A stretch of 64,000 nucleotides of DNA from Paratinospora sagittata (taxonomy: Eukaryota > Streptophyta > Magnoliopsida > Ranunculales > Menispermaceae): contig CM069598.1 in the NCBI GenBank assembly GCA_035771175.1, positions 3,455,931-3,519,930 of the forward strand. The letters run 5' to 3'. Below the pieces are notes generated by a model. That model searched no databases and was not told where the DNA came from. It saw only the letters and a list, made by a program, of their open reading frames with translations. Positions 54,816 through 64,000 of this stretch are shown piece by piece. Made by a program: the position numbers and the translations under genes. Position 1 is the first letter of the stretch. Every line of letters starts with the position of its first letter.

Positions 54816-56900
54816 ACTCATGGTGGAGGGATACGGTTGCTCATGGTAGAGAAGGTCACAAAATTATGTCTAAATTGAAGATGGTTGAGGAGCATATCAA
54901 AATTTGGGACTGTGATAGGATGTCATTAGTTCATTGGATGTCATGGAAGAGTTGGGGGATTAGAGTGCAGAGTTGTCATCTTTCCGCATTCTGTATAAAG
55001 TGGAGTTGGAAGAGCTATGCATTAGAGACGATAGGATGGCTTTCCAGAAGGCAAGAATTAGATGGCTCAAGGAAGGTGATGCGAATTCAAAATTTTTTCA
55101 TAATATCCTCAGCAATCGTCGGTGTACGAACGCTCTCTCTTCGATTGTGTCTGATGAGGGGATTTGTATTGAAGGGGAGGATATGGTTGTTGATGAGATT
55201 GTGAGGTATTTCTCAAAGGTGTATGCATCTGATCGGAGATTCAGTTGGGAACTTGAGGGATTTGACTGGAGTCCTATTTACTCGCTGGAGAGTGGCTGGT
55301 TGGAACGTCCTTTTGAGGTGGAGGAGATTAAAGCAATAGTCTTTAGCTGTGATGGCTCCAAAGCACCTAGTTCGGATGGCTTTTCACTATGTTTTTATCA
55401 GAAGGCGTGGGAAGTGATAAAGGATGATCTTGTATCGGTTATCACGGAGTTCTATCAGAATGGTATCATAAATACTTCTACGAATGAGACATACATTTGT
55501 TTGATCCCTAAAAAACTGAATGCTCATTGCCTTAAGGACTTTCTTCCAATCAACTTGGTGACTAGTCTCTAAGACTCAGATCTGTTCTTAATAGTACAGT
55601 GGAAGAATCCCAATTCGCTTTTATTGAAGGGCGACAAATTCTTGATGCGGTCCTTGTGGCCAACGAGGTTGTTGAAGATTATAGAGCTTGAGGGGACTCA
55701 GGCGTCATATTCAACGTCGATTTCGTAAAAGCTTATGACACGGTCGAATGAGATTTTCTTGAATACATGCTTCTGAGCAAGGGCTTTGGTGCTAAGTGGA
55801 CTTCATGGATAATGGGTTGTGTTCAGTCAGTATCTTTCTTAGTTCTGGTGAATGGCTCCCCGAGGGGTAAATTTATGGCGGGTCGTGGCCTTCGGCAGGG
55901 AGATCCACTTTCCCCTTTCTTGTTTACATTGGTTGTTGATACACTGAGCAGGATGATGTCAAGAACAAGGCGTTATGAGGTGGTGAAAGGGCTTCGGATT
56001 GGGATAGATAAGGTTGAGGTGTCCCATCTACAATTTGCTGATGACACCCTTCTCCTCCTCCAGGGTGATGAGCTAAATGTCTCCAATGCAATTCAACTTC
56101 TCCAATGCTTCTGTGTGTTTTTTGGTCTTAGGTTGCATTTGGCCAAATGTTTGATGGCGGGCGTTAATTTGAACCCTGAAACTGTGTTGAGGCTTCCAAA
56201 TATCGCAAACTATTCTGTGGGCACATGGCCATTATAGTATTTAGGTCTTCCCTTGGGTGGGGATCCAAGATCAAGTATCTTTTGGGCTCCGGTGGTGGAG
56301 GCAACATCTAGACGATTAGATGGGTGGTGGAAACAAGCTTTTCTCTTAAAAGGGGGAAGGCTAGCATTAATTAAATCAATTCTCCTCACGATTCCATCTT
56401 ATTATCTATCCCTGTTCAAAATCCCAGTTGGCGTTGCTAATAAGATCGAACGGAGAATCAAACAATTCTTTTAGGAGAGTCGAGGGGATAATGGTTTGAG
56501 GAACTTGGTTAAATGGAAGATTGTTCTGCGTCCTACGGAGAAAGGGGGTCTTGACATTGGTAATATCATAAAATGTAACATTGTCCTTTGTGGCAAGTGG
56601 CTCTGGCGGTTTTTGAAGGAGAAGTCAAGTTTGTGGGCTAGAGTTATTACTAGCAGGTATGGCAAGTTTGATTTATCGAGTGATGGTAGTGGTGGGCGAG
56701 TTTCCAGGAGAGATACTTTCAGAGGCCCATGGAAGTTTATTGCATCTCTTCGATCTGTGGTTGCGCCCCATATTGTGTTGACAGTGGGAAGTGGGGAGAT
56801 GTTTCGTTTCTGGGAAGACCATTGGCTTGGCTCACGATCATTAGCTGAGTCCTTTCCGAACCTGTACCGAATCTTCTCTATGCATAACCAGCCAATTTCC
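54816..56900 (+). pseudogene. LINE ORF2 reverse transcriptase remnant
   Basis: Continues the ORF2 after the nested element: ARIRWLKEGDANSKFFHNI, GSKAPSSDGFSLCFYQ, FIEGRQILDAVLVANEVVED, GRGLRQGDPLSPFLFTLVVD, then HLQFADDTLLLLQGDEL with the catalytic FADD intact, YLGLPLGG, RLDGWWKQAFLLKGGRLALI and EKGGLDIGNI. Stops at about 55572, 55690, 55750, 56237 and 56474 with several shifts make it inactive. Confidence 0.9.
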
Positions 56901-57728
56901 ACTTTTGTGTCTCAAGATGCCCTTATCCAGTCTTCCTCGACCCTTACCTGGAACTTTCATCTGTCTAGGGCTTTGAATATTAGGGAACAAGCTGAAGCCA
57001 CCAACCTCATTTCTTCTCTTATGAGGGTTTCCTTTTCCCAATCTCCTGATAGACATGTCTGGGCTTTAGAGCCAAACGGATTGTTTTCTTATAAATCCCT
57101 CTGCAATTTCCTTTCTTCCCAACCCCATATTCCCACCTTCCCTCTGACCCCCATCATTTGGCATTCGAAGGCACCCTAAGGTTAAAGTTTTTACATGGAC
57201 TTTGGCTCACAAACGTCTCAATACGATGGACGTAATGCAAAGAAAGCTAACTACCAATTGCACCTCTCCACACTGTTGTTTGCTTTGTTTGCAGGATGGC
57301 GAGTCGATGGACCACATTTTTCTATCTTGTCCCTATGCTCAGGATTTGTGGAAGCGATGGATACCCTTCTTTGGAAATAGGTTTCTTTTCCCTCTTACTT
57401 TGGAGGAGAAAGGAACGAGAGGTTGTTTCATGGTTGTTCTAGGGACTCAGGTCAGCTGTGGGAGGCTATCAAACTTACAGCCAGCTCTTGGGCATTCTCG
57501 GCTAGTTAGGCGGATGGTATTTCTTTATCGGATTGGGTGGGCGATTGGGGAAGATGTTTGTTTTCTTTATCTGTACATTTGTGTAGTATCTTGGGTTAGT
57601 TTTGTGGTTCTGTCAAGCTGGGCAGCTCGTATGGGTTCTTATTTTGCACAGTTGTCTCCCAGTTGTTATAGTTATACTTATACTCTATTATCAATATATC
57701 TTATATTGTTTCTGCTTAAAAAGAAAAT
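56901..57728 (+). pseudogene. LINE ORF2 C-terminal (zf-RVT) remnant
   Basis: Reads WALEPNGLFSYKSLCNFL, then in another frame VFTWTLAHKRLNTMDVMQRK and CCLLCLQDGESMDHIFLSCP (zinc-binding CxxC...HxxxxC), then LWKRW. A stop at about 57177 and shifts separate the pieces. The element ends in an A-rich tail at 57728. Confidence 0.82.
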
Positions 57729-57743
57729 GATCATGAACGTATG

Positions 57744-58120
57744 AAACATGCATCCATTACACAGAAAATTATTACAATAATAATACTATTATTTGTACCT
57801 AGAAGCATCCTTGTACCTCACAAATACCCAGTTCGACAGCACATGAAGCCAACCACCATTCTCCACATAGCAATAGAGAATGTCCTCTACGCTAAAGCTT
57901 TGGGAACACACTCTATATATATACTTTTGAGGCTTTGGGTTCTTGCCACATAGCAGAATGGTGTACTTGGTGGGACCAATGAAAAATGCCTCTAGTTACT
58001 AGCTTCCAAGCCCCCATAACCTACTATATTCTTAATTAAACTAAACTCATGAAACATATAACATGCAAGCTAGAGAACACCCACTACACAAACAATAATA
58101 ATCCTGTAATATGCATCTAC
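57744..58120. other. Intergenic DNA and 3' flank of the Hev b 5-like gene
   Basis: This stretch lies between the right target copy of the LINE and the stop codon of the minus-strand gene; the 3' UTR lies here. No separate gene was seen. Confidence 0.5.
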
Positions 58121-59159
58121 TCAAGTCTTCTCAACTGCAGTTTCTGAAACAACTTTCTCTTCTGGCGCTTCATCAGGTTTCTCTTCTTCAACTGAAGTAG
58201 TTTCTGAACCAACTTTCTCTTCTGTTTCAGCTGGTTTCTCTTCCTCAACTGGAGGAGTTTCTGTAGCTACTATCGCTTCTGTTTCAGCCGGCTCCTCTTC
58301 TTCAACTGCAGTTACTTCTGAAGCAACTTTCTCTTCTGCTTCAGCGGGTTTCTCCTCTTCAGTTGAAGCGGCCACAGGCTCACTAGGATCTTTAGTTTCA
58401 AGGGTCTTCTCTTCCACTGGTTCTGGTGGTGTCACCACTTTTACTTCCTCTTCTTTCTCCTCAACCTCAACCTTTGCTTCTTCAACTTCTGGTGTGGCAG
58501 CAGCTGCAGGTTCCTCTGTTGCAACTTCATCAACTTTTTCTTCCTTGACATCTTCAGCTACTGTTTCTGATGTGGGTGGTACTGGTGCCTCCACTTCTGC
58601 TGCTGCAGGTTGCTCTGTGGTGGTATCAGGGCTTTTGTTCAATTCCTCAGTAGTGGTATCTTTCTCCGGAAATGCTGCTGGAGCAGATGCAACCTGAGAT
58701 CCAATTATTCATGAAAGAAACATGATCTAAATTGAATTTGATTTGATATGATTTGCATATAATTAATGAAACAGTTATGAGATAAGCAAGCCAATGATCA
58801 TCAAGTTTCATGCCCACTATATATGAATGATATATATTCAAAATCAAGTGGCACTAACATGATGAAATGGATTCCATCCATTCAATTGATATGACAGATT
58901 CGACTTTTGCAAGAAAATTACCTTCGGGCTTTTAAGAAACAAGTTGATAATCAACATGACATCATGAAGCTAATTAATTAATTCATATTCCAATTAAATT
59001 GAATATATATCTAATAACAAGCTAAACATAAAATCACTGACTGATTAATTTACATCTATGACATGATCAGCAAGAAACAAGTGGGCTTTGATGAAGTCTG
59101 CTATATCAAAACAAAACTATATATACATGAGTGAAATTATATACCTCAGCGCTGGCCAT
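58121..59159 (-). CDS. Hev b 5-like acidic Glu/Pro/Ala-rich protein (195 aa)
   Basis: Exon 1 (59145-59159) encodes only MASAE. Exon 2 (58121-58693) continues VASAPAAFPEKDTTTEE to ...VVSETAVEKT after a 451-bp intron. The protein is extremely acidic, with almost no aromatic residues and several imperfect units of the type VEEEKPAE(T/A)EEKV. It matches the start (MAS-E-V) and composition of rubber latex allergen Hev b 5 and kiwifruit pKIWI501, whose cellular role is not settled. It is probably unstructured and cytosolic. Without exon 1 the frame would seem to start at a TTG, so the short first exon is needed for a proper start. Confidence 0.85.
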
Positions 59160-59259
59160 TGGAGTATTCAAGGGAAGAAAAAAGCAAGAAAAGGAATAGA
59201 TGAACAAAGGCAAAAGGAGAAGAGGCTGTGAGTGAGGAAAAGATGAACTAGTAGAGAGG

Positions 59260-59267
59260 TATTTATA
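59260..59267 (-). promoter_or_regulatory. TATA box of the Hev b 5-like gene
   Basis: TATAAATA on the minus strand, about 100 bp upstream of the start codon, in a non-repetitive context. Confidence 0.65.
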
Positions 59268-60635
59268 GAGAAGTGAGGACCTCAAACTCATAAATGAAAG
59301 AAAAAGAGATAAAAGAGAGTACTGTGTGGGAGCACTTGAGAATCTCAGCAAATTGATATCTCATGCATCTGACATCAATAATGCATAGTAGAAATGTTGA
59401 AATAAATAAAGAAAGAAAATAAATAAATAAAAGGGCTTTGTTGTTGAGGGGATGTGTCTGCATTAATTTATTAGTTATTATTGTAAGTCGGACATATTAA
59501 TATATATATATATACTTTGAATAGCAAACACCAAATGGTGGACACCATTTTCTCATCTGCCATCATCTGCCTTTTTCTATTTTATTTATTTATTTTAAGA
59601 CTGTTTTGTCCAGTAGGGCTTTAAGGTGGTACCAACCATCATGCATTCATGTTCTTGCTTTGCTATTTTAAACTTTGTAATTACAAACCTATAGTTATAT
59701 AGGAAACATGCATGATGCATTCAATTCCCATTACCTATGGGCCCTTTAGTTTGCAATGACATAACTACCCACTTGGAAAATCTATGAGGAACCCCTTTAT
59801 ACAAATTTTTAATAATTAAAAAGCTACACTTTTTGTCATTTTTTTAGTATTTCACATATTTTGGATTTGTATCTTTTTTTTTTTTTTAAGTATTTGAATT
59901 CTGATTATACCAAATTAGGGGACCCTTGGAAATTAGGCAAAGAATCTTGATTGATTGATGGTGCTTTGAAGTTGAAAGCTCATATTCCTAAGCCTTTCTA
60001 TGTTTTATACCGTAAAAAGCATCAATGTGATTATCTCTTGTATGTAATAATTATATTCAAAACCTTTGAAAATGATATATATAATTTTTTTTATTTTATT
60101 TTTAAGTCGACGGATCTTAGGATTATTTTGGTTTCCTACTAATCTCTTTTGGGCACGGCCACAAACACCCTTAAATTTTGATATATATTATTCAAAACCT
60201 TTAATTTTAAATCTTTGTTATTGTTAATTAAACTCAAGTAAAATGTCTTAATTTTATTTTGTTCTTATTTTATTTTAAAAAATATTTTATGTATATTAGG
60301 TGTCAATGTCATTTTTTAGACGCTGACACCTAATTTCTTTTGAGTGTATTATGTAACATTCTCATTATTTAATAAAGTTTAAGTATCAGTGTTAAAAAAT
60401 GACATTGACTTTCAACGTATCTTGAGCATTACTCTTTCACGAACTATACTTTATATTTTAATAATAATGAATTATTGAGTGTTCCATTAAAAAAAAAAAC
60501 AACTACTAAACTAAACCGTAGAACGTAGGCTTTCGCCCTGATCAGTGGTGATTATGTAATATACTGCAAATCCGAGTCCTTTACAAGTTATGACATGGAC
60601 AGGGACAAGTCACACAAGTGCCAACGAGCTGCTTG
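59268..60635. other. Intergenic AT-rich DNA
   Basis: This is promoter sequence of the Hev b 5-like gene followed by AT-rich DNA with a TA run near 59500-59514. No gene was recognised. Confidence 0.5.
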
Positions 60636-60639
60636 GCCG

Positions 60640-61200
60640 GTGCCACGTGGGACCCACATCACTTACTATCATCAAATTCAATTTACAAAAAATTAAAAAA
60701 ATAATAATGCTGACGTGGACCCTTTTCCCAATTCAACGTCGTGCCTCTCTTGGAAACCGCCCTATTGGCTCAACAATACAACTCTCCTACCGTAGGACCC
60801 ACTTGCATCTGCATCCTACATCTGCCACGTCAATATTAGTCAGAGACATCAGGTCCCACTTTTCCCAATCGCTTTCGTCCACATCTGCATGTACTAAGTC
60901 TGCTGAAAAGACATTACTACCCCCCTTACGAACAAGCACGTAACGTGTACGTATTACGTAATTTTTTGAAGTGGGTGAGCGTATATATGTCAAAAAAATT
61001 TGTTGTAGATCCAAGGACGATTTTGCCCATGAATTATAGAAATATTATTGTGGATCTCGACACGTGACTTTTGATCCCATTCCGTGCCGTCTCCTGCGTT
61101 CTTTAGTCTAGAATGCGAAGGATCCACGCTGTAAAGCGCCAAAGCTAAAAGGTCGAGGGCTTTCTGCGCCGACCGCACAAATCTCTTCCCTACGTCGTCA
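60640..61200. promoter_or_regulatory. Cluster of ACGT-core motifs (G-box/C-box like)
   Basis: A locally GC-richer stretch holds at least nine ACGT cores: GCCACGTGGG near 60642, TGACGTGG near 60711, AACGTCG near 60735, GCCACGTCA near 60824, a run of four at 60937-60961 (CACGTAACGTGTACGTATTA then CGTA), CACGTGAC at 61061 and TACGTCG near 61192. Such sites bind plant bZIP and bHLH factors. No gene start was seen beside it, so its target is unknown. Confidence 0.4.
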
Positions 61201-61439
61201 TCTTTCTTCTACCCTGTCAACTCACCTCACGGAGGGTATGGACCCCTACATTCTAGGTTCCATGTGGTAAATATTTGAGTCAGATTTATAATTATTTTGT
61301 AATTAAAAGACACATTATTTTGTTTATATTTCTAAATTCAGATTTGTAACTTTATAATGGAACAATTTTAACTGTTACATCAAAACCCGTCCTTCAAATT
61401 TTTCTAATTTTACATCTAAAAATAAAAATGTTCATGCCA

Positions 61440-61640
61440 ACGAAGAGTTGATTCAGAAGTGTGGGCACGGCTCAAGAATTGAAACTTGAAAGCACATAAA
61501 TTCGAGTCTCGCATCAACAATTTTTATTCCAATTTTTAATGAATTGGTGAAAGAATTAGTTAGGCTTTGTCCCGAGGACCTGAATATTCCTCCGATGAAT
61601 ACGTTAGGGACTGTTGTTTCTACTCAAAAATAAAATAAAG
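61440..61640 (+). mobile_element. tRNA-derived SINE-like copy
   Basis: A B-box-like AATTCGAGTCTCGC follows a weak A-box region (GGGCACGGCTCAAG). The body contains TTAGGCTTTGTCCCGAGGAC and TACGTTAGGGACTGT, ending in an A-rich tail. It is a plausible decayed SINE; no target duplication was seen. Confidence 0.4.
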
Positions 61641-62499
61641 GAGTTCATCATCCTTTAAAGTTGAAATATACATAAATATATTATAACAAAAATATGAAAA
61701 TTATATTTGAAGTATAAAATGTACAAATTTTGATTTTAAGTTTGATGCCAATCACTTCAAATGATGTAGAGGTTGGTGAAAGATAAGGCAAAGGGTTACT
61801 TGGTTTGGCATAGACTTGAATATAACTATTAATAACAACAAAGGGTTACTTGGATAGAACTAATTTGTCTTCTATATTTTCATCGTTGTGATATGAGGGG
61901 AATGGACGGTTTGCAAGGTAGCATGATGTTATTTATACGTCACATCCTTTCTGGTGCAATGTAACTAGATCATTTTCTACACTTTCTTTTTGTGATGTAC
62001 ATGTGTTTGTATCGGTTGGCTGTTTGGAATCTCCCTCTTATAATTTTTTTACTTATTTGTATTTTTTTTTATTTTTTTTCTTGGTTCTCCCCATTTCAAA
62101 TCATAGAGTTTTTATTACCCTAATGTTTATATTTGAATATTTGAACTGATTGGTCATTTTGTCTTGCACAAGATAGTTTTCGTCAAATATTTATTATGTA
62201 GTAAATATGTTTAATAAAAAACTTATATTAATAATCATGCTTTCCGAATAATTTTATTATTTATATTCGACAGGCTCAACTCAACTAAGTCTTTTCTATT
62301 AAAATCATATAACTTTAATTGTTTATTTCAAAATAAAATAAAAAACAGCATACTATCATTAATACCTACAAACCACCTTAGGATTTCAATCTCACGTGCA
62401 GCCTAGAGGGATAGAAGAGGAAGAAGAAGAGAATAATATCAATTAAGTGGGAAACATACATTACAAGATTTGAATCTAAAACCTCTTGCAAAATTAACG

Positions 62500-62760
62500 C
62501 TCTAAAGCCAACTGGTCTGATGGTTGCACGAGGCCTCCCTTCCATGAGGAGGGGGGTTCGAGTCTCCTCCAAGTAGGATTTTGTCTCATTTATGGGAGTT
62601 GGTCCATGTCATCAACTTGAATGGTGTAAGTTTAGGTCTCATGTGCTCCCACCGCTGCTCCTGTTGCTAAGAATATACTAGGTCTTGATTATCTTTGACC
62701 TCGTGTGTCAGTCCTGCTAAAACTTTAATAATAATAATAAATAAATAAATAAAAATTATT
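62500..62760 (+). mobile_element. tRNA-derived SINE-like copy with AATA-repeat tail
   Basis: TGGTCTGATGGTTGCACGAG (A-box region) and GGGTTCGAGTCTCC (B-box) are about 30 bp apart. A 150-bp body follows, ending in repeated AATA units (62729-62755). The layout is typical of a plant SINE. Confidence 0.5.
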
Positions 62761-64000
62761 AAAATTTACTTGACATGAAACTATAGTTAATAAATAAAAG
62801 CCCAACAATACATGTCAAACATTTCTATTATCATCACTTCTTACCATGCCACTTGAATATGTCATTTTCTTATCATCAAAATCATTAATATCATTATACT
62901 TTGTGTTTTATGGAGAATTACAATTATTCCATCGCTGTTAGATGCTACACCCAACTCTAATTATTAAATTACCATCACATAGCAACAAGACAACCACCAA
63001 CTTATTGTCGTGGCTATCACCATCATTCAAATGCGAATTTGCAATTAATACCCTTGAATTGAGATCCAAAACATGCATCATAGACATTCAAATTAAGAAA
63101 ACTACTAAACACACTTGTAAGGTTTGGTAATAAGTCAACATTAAAAATTAGAAAATAATTGCTCTATTTGTCAAAATTAATATAGACCATTGAAAATGGT
63201 CTCCAAGTAGATAAAATAATTGTTTTTCATCAACCAAATGTAAATAATAATAATAATAATAATAATAATTTACATCTATTAAGATAGCGTGATAACTCTA
63301 ATTCTAACCTCTAATTTCTTTAAACTTTAATTGAAATAGAAATTAGACAAAATTAGAGCATTGTGTAATAATTTTTCAACTTCTAAATAAAATAGAGGTT
63401 GACAAATAATAGATGTTAAACCTCTAAAATAACAAAACAAAAAAAGTCTATTTTTTATAGAGTTTTATTCTCTATTTGTAGTAGAAGATAATCCACTTAT
63501 ATTAAGAATAATTTGTAACATATCAAATTTGCATTAATCACTATATAAAATAATTTGTCATTACTCAAATTTCGTAAGTGATAATTAATACAAAATATTT
63601 TTTTTTAATTTAACGAATTATAGCAATGATTACAATATAGTAATTAATTTATATTTTTTACTTTTTAAAATAGAGATGTTAAAGTATTTTGGTTACCAAA
63701 TAATATTTTTAAAATAAACTCTTCTAATAATAAAGCTAATTTTTTTAAAACTAAAAATTATACAACTAAAAAAAAAAAATAGAATTACCAAACACTCCTT
63801 GAACGAAACTCTTACCATTTTCTTTCTTTCCTTTTGAAAGGTATATTTTTGGGCTGATATAGGCCCAAGATGGTTTTCAACGTCACAAAGTCTTTCCTCC
63901 AAACCCACTTACAGAGTAGATAATAGCTTCGTCATTCATTCATCGTACGAGCCGTACCTTAAAAAGCTCAAAAAAAAAAAAAAATTAAAAAATGTGTCGT
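62761..64000. other. AT-rich DNA to the right edge
   Basis: Contains an (AAT)n microsatellite at 63246-63270. Nothing else could be recognised; the short ORFs look random. Confidence 0.5.

Larger units (their letters stand above)
50348..57728 (+). mobile_element. Full-length, decayed L1-type LINE with perfect 15-bp target duplication
   Basis: GATCATGAACGTATG occurs on both sides (50333-50347 and 57729-57743), which fixes the ends of a target-primed insertion. The element begins GGGACTTCCC and ends with an A-rich tail (TTAAAAAGAAAAT). Inside are an ORF1 region, an endonuclease, a reverse transcriptase and a C-terminal zinc-binding region in order, all with stops and shifts. Without the nested 980-bp insertion and its target copy it is about 6.4 kb. 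Confidence 0.9.

Noticed and set aside
60590..61014. ORFs on both strands over the ACGT cluster
   Set aside because: They are open because of local GC content. Neither shows protein-like composition or a domain.

Overview
The window is plant nuclear DNA, most likely from a eudicot. It is AT-rich, its genes have GT/AG introns, and many transposable-element remains lie between a few host genes. The recognisable host genes are a pirin, a family of F-box/F-box-associated (CPR1-like) proteins, the HECT ubiquitin ligase UPL5, a Hev b 5-like acidic protein, and two small plant genes without a known function. I found no rRNA, tRNA or CRISPR features.

Layout. 1-755 (-): 5' exons of a pirin gene that runs off the left edge. 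0.9-8.9 kb: repeats, including a hAT-like MITE, a SINE-like copy and a 2.7-kb non-autonomous CACTA-like element. 9.0-9.4 kb (+): a 118-codon gene of unknown function. 10.2-10.5 kb: a foldback repeat. 13.6-25.1 kb (+): five F-box genes in a row. The first has one in-frame stop, the second and third are intact, the fourth has lost its start and is broken, and the fifth has a frameshift. A 407-bp near-perfect palindrome abuts the broken end of the fourth.

22.76-37.35 kb is a head-to-tail tandem duplication. Each unit (about 4.8 and 4.95 kb without later insertions) holds one F-box gene (+) and one convergent four-exon gene (-) of unknown function. Both genes are broken in unit 1 and intact in unit 2. 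Unit 1 also carries a 4.8-kb Copia retrotransposon in intron 1 of the minus-strand gene, with a CTTAA target duplication. The Copia is unusual: its LTRs are very short, and an apparent host-gene fragment lies antisense in its leader.

38.8-49.1 kb (+): UPL5 in three exons, with LINE debris in its two introns. 50.35-57.73 kb: a full-length but decayed L1-type LINE bounded by a perfect 15-bp target duplication; a 980-bp palindromic, gypsy-containing element is nested inside it. 58.1-59.2 kb (-): a two-exon Hev b 5-like gene. 60.6-61.2 kb: a cluster of ACGT-core motifs. 62-64 kb: SINE-like copies and AT-rich DNA.

How it fits together. In Arabidopsis CPR1/CPR30 (At4g12560) lies next to UPL5 (At4g12570). 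The F-box row beside UPL5 here looks like an expanded, partly decayed version of that same neighbourhood: SCF substrate receptors linked to immunity beside a HECT ligase linked to senescence.
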